Source of the DNA: G963677185 sp963677185
GTDB taxonomy: Bacteria > Bacillota > Syntrophomonadia > Syntrophomonadales > Syntrophomonadaceae
DNA length: 64,000 nt
NCBI GenBank assembly: GCA_963677185.1
Contig: OY781889.1
Coordinates: forward strand, 1,922,001-1,986,000
Direction of reading: 5' to 3'
The translations under genes and the position numbers were made by a program. The notes under the pieces are model-generated. The model did no database searches, was not told the DNA's origin, and saw only the letters and a program-made list of their open reading frames with translations. Within the stretch, counting starts at the first letter, position 1, and each line of letters begins with the position of its first letter. Positions 7,647 to 16,653 of the stretch are shown one piece after another.

Positions 7647-8606
7647 ATGCTGCCAAACTGGATAGTTGATCAGCCAGCGGGTGAAGCGGTTGCTCCTCCC
7701 TCCATCGGGAGGAGGACCGCAACCCGCTTTATTGATAGAAGCCTGCGCGAATTGAGACATACGGTTCAATATGAATTGCAGACCGAACATTTGGCCCGGT
7801 TGCCGGGCTTTCTCCAGAGTATTGAACCCGGTTTTAAACTGCTGATAATGATTGCTTTCATCGCCCTGGCGTCTTTTAATCACAATATGGCGGTTATGGC
7901 CATTATGTGGTTAATCAGCCTGATGTTAATCAGTCTCTCGCGCCTGCCTGTCCTGCGCACTCAAATCCTCATATGGGGGACAATGCCACTGATCACCCTG
8001 CTGATATCATTACCCGCCGCGCTTAACCTGTTAATCGCCGGTCACGAACTGCTGGTGATTTATGACTCCGGCCAGTCAGCGATTATGTTTTGGCACTGGA
8101 CATTGCCGGGAAAAATCTATTTCAGCCAGGAAGGAGTACTGGCCGCAATCCGTCTGGCACTTCGGACTGGGCTATCGATCAGTGCTGCCATTATGATGAC
8201 CATGACCACACCGGCTGCACGCCTTTTCAATTCCCTGGCGGTGCTGCGCGTTCCCCCTTATTTTGTTATGATTGTTGAGATGTGCTATCGCTATATGGCT
8301 GTTTTAATTAATACATCCATTGAGATCTTCGAAGCCCGCAAAGTGCGTACGGTGGGGAGAATTAGTCCCAGTGACGGACGGGCTCTCTTCGGTTCGTCGC
8401 TGGCTGCCTTATTCATACGCAGCATGAGGCTTACTGAAGAAGTGTACCAGTCTATGACGGCTCGCGGATACACCGGCGAGATTCAATCGGGCCTGAAGGC
8501 CCCTGGGCAAAGCCGGGACTGGTATTTTTTAATAATATCATTACTGGCAATAATGCTGTTATATGCAGGAGGAAGGATATTTGAGCTCAAAAACATTTTC
8601 TTTTAG
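7647..8606 (+). CDS. cbiQ: CbiQ, EcfT-type transmembrane coupling protein
   Basis: The 319-residue membrane protein has about five or six hydrophobic segments between residues 65 and 310. It carries the two cytoplasmic Ala-Arg signatures of EcfT proteins, FEARKVRT (about 230) and MTARGYTG (about 271), which contact the ATPases. The N-terminal 60 residues are an unusually long, charged cytoplasmic extension. It starts at ATG 7647 with AAGGA upstream, and its 3' end overlaps cbiO by 26 bp. It couples ATP hydrolysis by CbiO to metal movement through CbiM. Confidence 0.9.
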   Translation: MLPNWIVDQPAGEAVAPPSIGRRTATRFIDRSLRELRHTVQYELQTEHLARLPGFLQSIEPGFKLLIMIAFIALASFNHNMAVMAIMWLISLMLISLSRLPVLRTQILIWGTMPLITLLISLPAALNLLIAGHELLVIYDSGQSAIMFWHWTLPGKIYFSQEGVLAAIRLALRTGLSISAAIMMTMTTPAARLFNSLAVLRVPPYFVMIVEMCYRYMAVLINTSIEIFEARKVRTVGRISPSDGRALFGSSLAALFIRSMRLTEEVYQSMTARGYTGEIQSGLKAPGQSRDWYFLIISLLAIMLLYAGGRIFELKNIFF

Positions 8607-9378
8607 CAAAGCCGCCTTTTCTTACCAGCGCCAGCAGAATATGCTGGAACGATTAAATTTCGATATCCTGGAAGGAGAGAGCGTGTGCCTGCTGGGAGCC
8701 AATGGATCGGGCAAATCAACATTGCTCAAGCTGATGGGAGCTCTTCTATTTGTGTCTGAAGGACATTTGCAGGCTTTCGGAGATGAGATCACCGAGAACC
8801 GCATGGAAAATGGGGAGTTTGCGCGAAGCTTTTACCGGCGTATAGGAATTGTATTTCAAAATTCCGATGCCCAGTTGTTTAACAGCCGGGTCTGGGATGA
8901 GCTTGCTTTTGGTCCTTTGCAGATGAATATAGCGGCATCTGAAGTTAAACATCGAGTTCAGGATGTTCTGCAGATGCTGGGCCTGGAAGGTCTTCAGGAC
9001 AGATCACCCCACCATTTGAGCGGGGGGGAAAAAAAGAAGGTGGCCCTGGCCTCTGTGCTTATACTCAATCCATCAGTGCTGGTCCTCGATGAACCGACTA
9101 ACGGGCTTGACCCAAGAAGCGCGCGCTGGTTAACCGATTTCCTGCTGGAATTCAAGAACCTGGGGCGTACCATTATTATTGCCACCCACAACCTGGAGCT
9201 TGCCCATGCGCTCAGCGAGCGGGCTCTGGTTCTTTCAGAAGACCATCGCCTGGTTTTTGACGGACCCGCACAACTGGCATTAAATGATAACGAGTTGTTA
9301 AGGGAAGTTAACCTTATCGATGAATACACTCATGTTCATGAAGGCCGCCAGCATGTGCACAGGTATATTCACGGCTGA
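8581..9378 (+). CDS. cbiO: CbiO, ATPase subunit of the cobalt/nickel ECF transporter
   Basis: The start is TTG 8581, with AGGAGGAAGG just upstream and inside the end of cbiQ, giving 265 residues. All ABC ATPase motifs are present: Walker A GANGSGKST, Q-loop FQNSDAQLF, signature LSGGEKKKVALA, Walker B VLVLDEPT and the switch histidine in ATHN. The C-terminus is histidine-rich (HVHEGRQHVHRYIH), which could bind metal, although a role is not established. A single ATPase gene means that it would act as a homodimer. Confidence 0.92.
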   Translation: MSSKTFSFSKAAFSYQRQQNMLERLNFDILEGESVCLLGANGSGKSTLLKLMGALLFVSEGHLQAFGDEITENRMENGEFARSFYRRIGIVFQNSDAQLFNSRVWDELAFGPLQMNIAASEVKHRVQDVLQMLGLEGLQDRSPHHLSGGEKKKVALASVLILNPSVLVLDEPTNGLDPRSARWLTDFLLEFKNLGRTIIIATHNLELAHALSERALVLSEDHRLVFDGPAQLALNDNELLREVNLIDEYTHVHEGRQHVHRYIHG

Positions 9379-9423
9379 TCTGGTATAATGTCTTCAGCTT
9401 CTGATAAAAAAGGGGGGCGGCCA

Positions 9424-9570
9424 ATGCTGCGAGTTCTTAAAAATGTCGGCCTTGTATTGTTGGTGCTGGCAGGCTTTGCCTGTATTCTCATGCTGTTCTG
9501 CGGCGGTAAAAAGGCTATTGAGAGGCTGTTCCACCCGGTGGACTGCTCTTGCTGCAGCCCCAAATCCTGA
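9424..9570 (+). CDS. Small Cys-rich single-pass membrane protein
   Basis: This small gene encodes 48 residues from ATG 9424, preceded by GGGGGGCGG. The product is a basic start (MLRVLKN), one membrane helix (VGLVLLVLAGFACILMLF), a CGGKKAIERL linker and a tail VDCSCCSPKS. It lies 45 bp after cbiO and before the operon terminator, so it is probably the last gene of the transporter operon. The clustered cysteines suggest thiol or metal binding; no family is recognised and this role is inference. A start at 9388 is possible but has no ribosome site. Confidence 0.6.
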   Translation: MLRVLKNVGLVLLVLAGFACILMLFCGGKKAIERLFHPVDCSCCSPKS

Positions 9571-9590
9571 AGGCAATATTGCCGCATAAA

Positions 9591-9650
9591 ACAGGGGACG
9601 TTCTTTTGGCTTGCTGAGCGGCAAACTAAAAGAACGTCTCTTGTTTTTTA
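9591..9650 (+). terminator. Terminator of the cbi operon
   Basis: The arm at 9591-9607 pairs, with a few mismatches, with 9628-9643, and six T follow at 9644-9649. The arm contains GGGGACGTTCTTTT, the core also seen at 33631-33680, so it belongs to the dispersed GGGGAC repeat family. Confidence 0.8.
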
Positions 9651-9730
9651 CTATAGCAATTGAATGAAAACTGGAAAGGTTATGGCAGGCAAAGCCTGCA
9701 GCTGCAGGCTTGAGCAAGGGAGGGAACGCT

Positions 9731-10909
9731 ATGCCGATATTGGACGGAATCAGGGTTTTGGAGCTGGCCCGCTTTGTTGCCGGCACTTTTTGCACCCAGA
9801 TGCTGGGGGATCACGGAGCTGAAGTAATTAAAGTCGAAGAACCGCCGGACGGTGAAGGCGGACGGACCAGCCCGCCGTTATGGGGAGAAACCGGGGCGGA
9901 ATTCTACGGCACTAACCGGGGCAAGAAAAGCCTGTGCCTCAACCTGCGCCATGAGCAGGGCCGGGAGGTCTACAAGCGTCTGGCCGCCAGCAGTGATGTA
10001 ATACTGGACGTTTACCGCCCGGGAATGATGAACCGGCTGGGACTGGGCTATGAAGACTGCAGGAAAATCAATCCCCGGATCATATACTGTGCGATGACCG
10101 GATACGGCAGTGAAGGTTCCATGGCGCAATTTGGCGGGCATGATATCAATTTCCTGTCACTTTGCGGCGCCCTGGGAATTCTGGGCAGCAGCGAAGGCCC
10201 ACCGGTGATCCCGCCGTTTTACCTGTCCAGCATGGCTGGAGCCGCCACCTATTCCTTTGGAGCTATTACGATGGCTCTTTACCACCGGGAAAAAACCGGA
10301 CATGGCCAGTTCTGCGAGGTTTCCATGTTTGAAAGCGCGCTGAGCAACCTCTGCCATGTTTACGCCGACTGGGCGGGGAGGGGCCGCCTGCCGCGTCGGG
10401 GAGATGAACTGTTGACCGGGTCCTATGCCTGCTATAACGTATATGAATGCTCTGGCGGTGGATATATAAGCCTGGGAGCGGTGGAAGCCCGGTTCTGGAA
10501 GGGGTTTTGTGATGGCATTGGATTGCCCGGGCTGATTCAAGACCAGTGGAACCCGGAACGCCAGACGGAGATGAAGAACGAGATTGCGGTGCTGGTTCGA
10601 ACCAGAAGCCGCCAGGAATGGCTGGATCATTTCGAGGGGCAGGATATTTGCCTGACTCCGGTTCTGGACCTGGAAGAGGTTACCCGCCTGCCGATTGCTA
10701 GTGAGCTTCGTATATTTAAGACTTTAACGCCTCCGGCTTCCGGTATGCTGCCGTTGTACACCATCTCACCGGTAGTGAAAGTGCCGGACAGCCCTGCCGG
10801 TCATAGCCTCGAGTATCCCGGCCCAGGCGAGCACAGCGAGGAAATACTGGACGGTCTGGGTTTCAGCCGAGAGGAAATTCGAATCCTCCGCGAAGAAAAG
10901 GTAATATAA
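9731..10909 (+). CDS. CaiB/BaiF-family protein, alpha-methylacyl-CoA racemase-like
   Basis: The 392-residue product starts at ATG 9731, six bases after GGGAGGG. It begins ILDGIRVLELARFVAGTFCTQML and carries GAEVIKVEEP, the class III CoA-transferase fold. The catalytic region reads GGHDINFLSLCGALGILG, placing an aspartate at the active site; the GHDINxL form is commoner in alpha-methylacyl-CoA racemases than in formyl-CoA transferases. It could therefore epimerise branched acyl-CoAs or move CoA between acids. It stands alone, with no partner dehydrogenase nearby. The fold is certain; the reaction is not. Confidence 0.85.
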   Translation: MPILDGIRVLELARFVAGTFCTQMLGDHGAEVIKVEEPPDGEGGRTSPPLWGETGAEFYGTNRGKKSLCLNLRHEQGREVYKRLAASSDVILDVYRPGMMNRLGLGYEDCRKINPRIIYCAMTGYGSEGSMAQFGGHDINFLSLCGALGILGSSEGPPVIPPFYLSSMAGAATYSFGAITMALYHREKTGHGQFCEVSMFESALSNLCHVYADWAGRGRLPRRGDELLTGSYACYNVYECSGGGYISLGAVEARFWKGFCDGIGLPGLIQDQWNPERQTEMKNEIAVLVRTRSRQEWLDHFEGQDICLTPVLDLEEVTRLPIASELRIFKTLTPPASGMLPLYTISPVVKVPDSPAGHSLEYPGPGEHSEEILDGLGFSREEIRILREEKVI

Positions 10910-11241
10910 ATCAGGTAAAATTATGGGGAGACGGTTTTCCCGCGCCCACTATCCAAATATCACCAGGGATTATCCACCAGGGTCTGCGCTGTATTTCATA
11001 AAAATTCGCCATGATACTTCAATGGCATTGTTTTTAAAACACTGGCAAGTATATTGTGCCAGATAAGATGTGTTGTGGACATTTATGTGCTAATCGGGAA
11101 AGAGGGACTATGGGCATGCAGGAAACCAGGATGATGCTAGCGTTTTTGTCCTCAAATGGACTGAAGGGATAGATATAAAAGTGAAAGCTGTGTAGACTAT
11201 AATCAGGGTAAAATACGTTTATCAAGGCGGGTGGAGGTGAA
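10910..11241. other. Intergenic region upstream of the HD-GYP gene
   Basis: There is no convincing gene in these 332 bases. TATAAT occurs at 11198-11203, 39 bp before the HD-GYP start, but no good -35 hexamer is seen at normal spacing. No strong hairpin is found. Confidence 0.5.
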
Positions 11242-12399
11242 ATGCTGCCAGAGAGGCAGCGGCAGCTTATGAGAAAAGCAGTTTCCTTGGATAATCTTGC
11301 GGTTGGCGAATTGCTCGCCCAGGATATTTATGATCAGGACAACAATCTGCTGCTGCGTAAAGGAACGGTTTTGCTGGACGCTTTGGCCGAGGCATTCCGC
11401 AAGCGCGGCCTGTTGGAAATATTTGTGTACAACGATACTGAAGCGGCAGTGGTCGAGGTCGAACCGGAAGAGTTCACCGTGCCTGAACCCCAAGCCATTC
11501 CCCATGTTGAACACGAAGAGCAAGCCCGGAATTACGCCCAGGTTGTTGTTCATTATACCCGCTTGATATTCGAAATGCGCCGGGCTGTTCTGCGCGGCCA
11601 GTATAATAAAATAATGCAAGACGACCTTCCTGAATCGACCGGCAAGCTGGTCCAGCTTTTCCTTAACCTCGACGACAACCAGATGATTAATTTCTATCTG
11701 CAGGTAAAGGAAATGTATCTCGATTCGCAATTTGAAGTGCATGCGGTTAATGTTTGCATGCTGGCTTCGATGCTGGGATTATGGACAGGGCTCAATGAAT
11801 TCGAGATCAGGGAACTGGCTATCGCAGCGCTTCTGCATGATATTGGAGAAACTCAAATTCCCAGCGGCATCTTTGAGAAACGCTGCAAGCTGACTGAAAG
11901 CGAATGGCACGTGGTAAAGACCCATCCATTATTGGGAGCCAAGATTCTAAATAAAAATAAATGGGCGACTCCGCGGATGATCACCGCAATTCTAAGACAT
12001 CACGAACGGCTGGATGGAACCGGCTATCCGTATAGCTCGCCGGGAACCGATATACCGGTATATGCGCGCATAATAGCCGCTGCCGGTTCACTGGACGCTA
12101 TGACCACCAACCGGCCCTATCGCCGGGCTAAAAGCCTTTTTTACGCGCTGTCGGAACTCAAGGAACGTTCCTTTGGCCAGCTGGACTCATTAATTACCCG
12201 GACACTCTATGAAAAGATATTGATACATTATCAAGGCCAGGATGTGGAGTTAAGCAATGGCGAACGCGGAACTATAGTGGGCATAGATGAAGCCAGCAAT
12301 TCCAGGCGCTTGCTGGTTAAAGGAGACCGAGGATACTATGATATGTATCAGAGGGAAGCACCGGCGATAAGGAATCTGCTGGAGGTCATGTCTTTCTAA
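11242..12399 (+). CDS. HD-GYP domain protein
   Basis: The 385-residue protein has an N-terminal part (residues 1-90) resembling the DUF3391-like leader of many HD-GYP proteins. The HD-GYP domain is at about 165-330, with LLHDIGETQIPSG and HHERLDGTGYP. HD-GYP proteins hydrolyse c-di-GMP using a metal centre; both the HD pair and the GYP loop are intact, though the usual lysine after HDIG is glutamate here. A further region of about 50 residues, similar to PilZ-like tails, ends the protein. GGAGGTG lies just before ATG 11242. No GGDEF partner is adjacent. Activity is likely but untested. Confidence 0.88.
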   Translation: MLPERQRQLMRKAVSLDNLAVGELLAQDIYDQDNNLLLRKGTVLLDALAEAFRKRGLLEIFVYNDTEAAVVEVEPEEFTVPEPQAIPHVEHEEQARNYAQVVVHYTRLIFEMRRAVLRGQYNKIMQDDLPESTGKLVQLFLNLDDNQMINFYLQVKEMYLDSQFEVHAVNVCMLASMLGLWTGLNEFEIRELAIAALLHDIGETQIPSGIFEKRCKLTESEWHVVKTHPLLGAKILNKNKWATPRMITAILRHHERLDGTGYPYSSPGTDIPVYARIIAAAGSLDAMTTNRPYRRAKSLFYALSELKERSFGQLDSLITRTLYEKILIHYQGQDVELSNGERGTIVGIDEASNSRRLLVKGDRGYYDMYQREAPAIRNLLEVMSF

Positions 12400-12427
12400 A
12401 AACAAACCGGATTGCGGACAAAAAGTA

Positions 12428-12515
12428 AGCATATGTGAATAATGGGAACAGACCCGCTGATTTATTTTCTGCAGAAAATAAATCAGCGGGTCTGTTCCCA
12501 TTATTCACATATGCT
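12428..12515. repeat. Perfect 88-bp palindrome between convergent genes
   Basis: The sequence 12428-12471 is the exact reverse complement of 12472-12515, centred on CTGCAG with no loop. Each arm contains GGGAACAGACCC and CTGATTTATTTTCTG; the latter 15-mer recurs at 29909-29923. It lies between the HD-GYP gene and the convergent enoyl-CoA hydratase gene, whose stop codon (12514-12516) overlaps its edge. It may act as a bidirectional terminator, but it also looks like a repeat element. Confidence 0.9.
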
Positions 12516-13293
12516 ATAACAATGCTTTGCCGTTGTTGGCCCAAATATTGTGCCATACCATTATGGTTTGATTGCGGTCTTCCATTCTGAGCGCGGCTTC
12601 CAGCCCGCCGCAATCCAGATTCTGATTGATTGCTTCCTTGGTGAGGCGCATGGCCATATAGCTCTTTTTAGTCATATAAGCTGCCATTTCCAGGGCGACA
12701 GGCATCAATTCATCGAATTCAACGCAGCGGGAGGCAAATCCCAAGCTCATAGCTTCTTCAGCGCTCATAAAGCGGCCGGTCAGCATGAATTCATAAGCCC
12801 GGCCCGCTCCAATCAGACGGGGAAGGAAATAGCTGCAACTCATGTCTGCCCCTCCCAGCCCAACATTTACATAATAAGCTGAAAAGCGGGCATCGGTTGT
12901 AATAATCCTGATGTCAGAAGCCATGGTCAGGCTGAAGCCTCCTCCGGCCGCAGCCCCGTGAACTGCAGCTATAATAGGCTGGGGAATATTCCGCATCAGC
13001 AAGAGAAGCTCCCCGAGGCGGGTCTGAAAATCATAAAAATGTATCGGATCGAATTCTTCAGGTTTCAGGCCATCCTTGACGTCCAGGCCGCCGCAAAAAC
13101 CTTTGTCGCCGCTGCCGCGCAGTATTACCACCCGGGTTTCCAGGTCATGCTTGAGGTAGTTCCAGATCCCGGTCAGTTCGTCCAGCATTTGGTGACTGAT
13201 GGCATTCAGCCGGTCGGGGCGGTTGAGGCTGATAATGAGCACTCCGTCTCCCTGTTTTTCCAGTTCGATGGTTTCGTAATTCATATCTAGCAT
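12514..13293 (-). CDS. Enoyl-CoA hydratase/isomerase family protein
   Basis: The start is ATG 13291-13293, eight bases after AAGGAGG; the product has 259 residues, normal for crotonases. The two oxyanion-hole segments are clear: GFCGGLDVKD (about 65-75) and AAVHGAAAGGGFSLTMASDI (about 110-130). Near GLGGADMSC the usual hydratase glutamate is replaced by aspartate, as in dienoyl-CoA isomerases, so hydration is not guaranteed. It probably acts on acyl-CoA in beta-oxidation or a related path. It stands alone between a palindrome and lysA. Confidence 0.88.
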   Translation of the reverse strand: MLDMNYETIELEKQGDGVLIISLNRPDRLNAISHQMLDELTGIWNYLKHDLETRVVILRGSGDKGFCGGLDVKDGLKPEEFDPIHFYDFQTRLGELLLLMRNIPQPIIAAVHGAAAGGGFSLTMASDIRIITTDARFSAYYVNVGLGGADMSCSYFLPRLIGAGRAYEFMLTGRFMSAEEAMSLGFASRCVEFDELMPVALEMAAYMTKKSYMAMRLTKEAINQNLDCGGLEAALRMEDRNQTIMVWHNIWANNGKALL

Positions 13294-13392
13294 ATGAGGA
13301 GCCTCCTTGCTTGTCATGGGCCGGTTTCAGCCCTGAACCTGTGAAGCGTTAACTCTGTGGCTGAATTCAGTTATATTATATCACGAATACTC

Positions 13393-14619
13393 TCATACCC
13401 CCGGGTACATGTCTTCGAAAGTCTGGCGGCGCCGAATCAGGCGCACCTGGCCGCTGGAATTAATCAGGACTTCAGCAGGCAGCGGCCGGCAGTTGTACGA
13501 ACTGGCCATGGCAAAGCCGTAAGCGCCAGCATCATGCACCAGCAGGGCGTCACCGACCTGGCAAAGAGGGAAAGGCCGATCATGGGCCAGTATATCGCCG
13601 CTTTCGCATATATTGCCCACCACATAAACCGGCCCATCACACAGCTCGTAAGGCCGGGGTTCGCGCGGAGCCACCTGGATTTCATGATAGCTGTCATACA
13701 TAACGGGACGGGCCAGTACGTTGAAGCCCAGGTCAGTGCCGACAAAGTGATTGCCGTAGTTTTTCTTGACTGATGTAACCGTGCCCAAAAGGACTCCGCT
13801 TTTAACAACTACATAGCGCCCCGGCTCGCATCTGACTTTTATCGGACGGTTGCCAGCCACCCAGTTTTCGATCAGGGCATCCATTTGAGCGCCCATTCCG
13901 GTCAGGTCCAGGTTTTCTTCCTCACCGTGGCGATATACGATACCGAATCCGCCCCCGAAATCCACCAGCTCAACGCTGGGAAATTCAGCCGCCACATCCA
14001 GCAAGCGACGGGCTGCCTGAATGTAGGGCTCCGGATCCAGGAAAAGGGAGCCAATATGGTGATTGAGCCCGGTTATGGTCATATTATAGCGGGCAGCGGT
14101 TTCTCTGGCCTTTTCCAGGTCGGTCAGGGCGATGCCGAATTTGGCTTTCTTGCCAGCGGTAACGACTTTCTCGTGATGTCCGGCGCCAATCTCAGTGTTA
14201 ATGCGAATACAGACCCGGCCGCCCCGGTTGACTTCACCGAGGCTTTCCAGCTGGGACAAAGAGTCCACACTGACATAGACGCCTTTTTCCACGGCAAAAC
14301 GGAATTCTTCCTGGGATACGTTATTGCCGATAAACATGATGCGGTCAGGCGTAAACCCCGCTTTTAGCTCCATGAATATTTCGCCAGGACTCATGGCATC
14401 GACATCCAGTCCTTCTTCATTGATAATCTTCAGCAGTTCCACGTTGTAATTGGCTTTGACCGAGTAGTTTACCCGGTAATCGCCATATTTCATTAACTGC
14501 CGCATTTCCCGGCAACTCTTGCGCAGAGTGTCTTCGTCATACACATAGAGGGGGCTGCCGTATTGCCTTAGCAGTTCGTGGACGTCCGTTGTATCGAAAA
14601 CCCTGGTTTGAAAACTCAA
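13393..14619 (-). CDS. lysA: Diaminopimelate decarboxylase
   Basis: The 408-residue protein is a group IV PLP decarboxylase. It has YSVKANYN with the PLP lysine (about 56), HHIGS, the phosphate-binding FGGGFGI, EPGRYVV and the active-site CESGD. It would convert meso-diaminopimelate to lysine in the cytoplasm. The start is TTG 14617-14619, preceded by AAAGGGTGAG. LysA is the best match for length and motifs; a related decarboxylase for carboxynorspermidine or ornithine is possible but less likely. It is not in an operon with other lysine genes. Confidence 0.85.
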   Translation of the reverse strand: MSFQTRVFDTTDVHELLRQYGSPLYVYDEDTLRKSCREMRQLMKYGDYRVNYSVKANYNVELLKIINEEGLDVDAMSPGEIFMELKAGFTPDRIMFIGNNVSQEEFRFAVEKGVYVSVDSLSQLESLGEVNRGGRVCIRINTEIGAGHHEKVVTAGKKAKFGIALTDLEKARETAARYNMTITGLNHHIGSLFLDPEPYIQAARRLLDVAAEFPSVELVDFGGGFGIVYRHGEEENLDLTGMGAQMDALIENWVAGNRPIKVRCEPGRYVVVKSGVLLGTVTSVKKNYGNHFVGTDLGFNVLARPVMYDSYHEIQVAPREPRPYELCDGPVYVVGNICESGDILAHDRPFPLCQVGDALLVHDAGAYGFAMASSYNCRPLPAEVLINSSGQVRLIRRRQTFEDMYPGV

Positions 14620-15096
14620 AATTGCTCACCCTTTCAGTAAATAATGCCTGGCTGAAACGCAAACAGGCCGAAACCGCGGCCAGTATTATCCAAATCCCAT
14701 TCATTTTAACCATTGTGCCTCATTCTTGACAAGTAAAGCCAGATGATCTGTTCAAGTATACATAATTTCGAGTCGTGCTTGATGACGCCAGCTTCTAACC
14801 GGCCTGATACCTTGATAACAAAGCTGGCCGGATGAAATACGCAGGTTGGGTCAGGGCTATGCTTAAAATTTGTTCGTACGCCTGGAGGAATATAATAAGA
14901 AAACATAAAAATCAAGCCATTGTTGTGGTCATAATGAAGGTGAAAAGCTATAATTCAAATATGGTGTCAGCGTAATAGCCGCTGTGACTGGAGGGCTTTG
15001 CTTCGGTCCGATTATGCCGGGAAGGATTGCCGGCCGGAGATCGGCTGCTCTCGGCTTCACCACGAAAAAGCAAAAAAGATCATTTGGAGTTGAAAC
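14620..15096. other. Intergenic region between divergent lysA and membrane-protein cluster
   Basis: I see no gene in these 477 bases. A candidate forward promoter is listed separately at 14926-14954. A short CTTGACAAG near 14727 and scattered small inverted repeats are present but do not form a recognisable riboswitch. Confidence 0.5.
14926..14954 (+). promoter_or_regulatory. Candidate promoter of the small membrane-protein cluster
   Basis: TATAAT at 14949-14954 lies 17 bases after TGGTCA (14926-14931). The first gene begins 143 bp downstream, leaving a long leader. Confidence 0.4.
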
Positions 15097-15594
15097 ATGT
15101 ACGCAATTACGGCAGGCTCTCCAGAAACGCTGCTGGATCCGCTTTTTGCCTACACCGGCGTTTATTTACTGATTCTTGTTATCCTGGCAATATTCTACTG
15201 CATGAAGTCAATCGGCCTGTCAACAATGGCGAGCAACCGTGGCATATCCTTTCCATGGCTGGGATGGGTGCCTCTGGCTGATTTTTACATTTTGGGCTGC
15301 CTGATTGGGCCTTTTAAGTTTTTCGGATTTAATATCTACAAATCTTCGGTTTTATTGCCCATGGGATTGCTGGCCGTGATTCTGACCGGATATGTGCCGG
15401 TTCTGGGCGTGGTAACCGGAATGGTGTTTTTTTTGTTCATCTTTACCGCTATTTACCAGCTTTTTTCGATTTACACCCCGGAAAATGCCATTTGGTGCAT
15501 TTTGTTAAGCCTTTTTTTACTTTTCCCGGTGATACTTTACGTAATACGCAACAACTATCCCCAGCAGTTGTATGACGGTGCTGGAAGGCAATAA
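15097..15594 (+). CDS. Hypothetical polytopic membrane protein
   Basis: The 165-residue protein has about four membrane segments (VYLLILVILAIFYC at 22; LADFYILGCLIG at 60; LLPMGLLAVILTGYVPVLGVV at 85; the C-terminal CILLSLFLLFPVILYVI). The loop MASNRGISFPWLGWVPLAD resembles small membrane proteins common in Clostridia that carry a W(I/V)P loop, function unknown. GGAG precedes the ATG. It is the first of four consecutive small membrane-protein genes on this strand. Confidence 0.75.
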   Translation: MYAITAGSPETLLDPLFAYTGVYLLILVILAIFYCMKSIGLSTMASNRGISFPWLGWVPLADFYILGCLIGPFKFFGFNIYKSSVLLPMGLLAVILTGYVPVLGVVTGMVFFLFIFTAIYQLFSIYTPENAIWCILLSLFLLFPVILYVIRNNYPQQLYDGAGRQ

Positions 15595-15739
15595 AGCATG
15601 AGAGCCCCGCCGGGGTACCAGCCTGAGTAGAGGCGCTATTGAATATAACTGCGCGGCATTTGCCGCTAGGAGGTGAATAGTTTCCCATTATGGTGAAGCA
15701 GTTGTTAATAAATGGTAAATGACATAAGGAGGAATTGAA

Positions 15740-16135
15740 ATGGCAGGCGACAAAGTAAAGGTTCCGGCAATTTCATTGATGGTAGTATGCGGCATAGGCA
15801 TATTTTTTTCTTTGCTTAGTATTGTACTTAATATCGTAGGTGTCGGCGCGGGAAGCTATGAAATGATGAATGAGTACAGCAGCGTAAATATGAGCCAGTA
15901 CATGGCTTCGGGGGTTAGCAGCATAATTAGCAATGTATTCTTGATTATTTATCAAGGGATCATTGCTTACGGCGCTTTGCAAATGATGAACATGCGCAGC
16001 CACGGTTTGTGCATGGCAGCAGCGATTATGGCTATTATTCCCTGCCTAACTCCCTGCTGCATTCTGGGGACTCCTTTCGGCATTTGGGCCCTGGTGGTAC
16101 TGATGGATGACCAGGTGAAACCGTATTTCAGATAG
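15740..16135 (+). CDS. Hypothetical four-helix membrane protein
   Basis: The 131-residue product is preceded by AGGAGG nine bases upstream of the ATG. Four hydrophobic segments can be drawn. The C-terminal part CCILGTPFGIWALVVLMDD followed by VKPYF resembles a motif at the end of many small uncharacterised bacterial membrane proteins. It precedes the DUF2752 gene by 19 bp. No enzymatic motif is seen. Confidence 0.75.
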   Translation: MAGDKVKVPAISLMVVCGIGIFFSLLSIVLNIVGVGAGSYEMMNEYSSVNMSQYMASGVSSIISNVFLIIYQGIIAYGALQMMNMRSHGLCMAAAIMAIIPCLTPCCILGTPFGIWALVVLMDDQVKPYFR

Positions 16136-16154
16136 TGTCAACAGGAGACCGGGC

Positions 16155-16568
16155 ATGATACTGAATGACCGCAAGCCGGTGGTTATTATGGCCGTATTTG
16201 CCGCAGCCGGGTTGCTGCTTGGATTCCTGGCTGAACCGTCGGGAGTGCCTTCGGTGAACCTGTGCCAGTTCAAGCTGGCAACCGGCCTGCCCTGCCCTGG
16301 ATGCGGCCTGACCAGGGCGACCATCTTAATGGCACATGGAGATTTTACCAGGGCCTGGATGTATAATCCTTTTATATTGGCAATTTTTCCAGCCATGGTG
16401 GTGCTGGCGATATATCCGTTCATTATGGCGCAGTTGCCAGAACGAGTAATATCAGGGCTCGACTGGCTGTTTGTCCGCGGCAGCATTCTGCTATTCGGCT
16501 TGATGGTTATTTACAATTGCTACCGATGGTATGTGATATTTACTGCGGGAGGATTTGGCTACCTCTGA
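16155..16568 (+). CDS. DUF2752 membrane protein
   Basis: The 137-residue protein contains the DUF2752 hallmark TGLPCPGCGLTRATILMAHGD (about 44-63), with the CPxCGxTR cysteines, and three or four membrane segments. The family is widespread but uncharacterised; the paired cysteines hint at redox or metal chemistry at the membrane face. Its stop is close to the next gene, which overlaps if a distal start is used, so it probably belongs to one operon with its neighbours. Confidence 0.85.
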   Translation: MILNDRKPVVIMAVFAAAGLLLGFLAEPSGVPSVNLCQFKLATGLPCPGCGLTRATILMAHGDFTRAWMYNPFILAIFPAMVVLAIYPFIMAQLPERVISGLDWLFVRGSILLFGLMVIYNCYRWYVIFTAGGFGYL

Positions 16569-16653
16569 CCGGGTTGCGGGCAAGCAAATTAAGTTTCGGG
16601 ACCTGGTGATAGAAATGTGCCGGGTGCAGAATGGACAAGGCGGTTTGATATTT

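Noticed and set aside
9394..9795. Reverse frame of 133 codons
   Set aside because: It crosses the cbi terminator and two forward genes, with no homology seen.
14984..15281. Short overlapping frames before the membrane-protein cluster
   Set aside because: They lack ribosome sites and overlap the better-supported gene at 15097.
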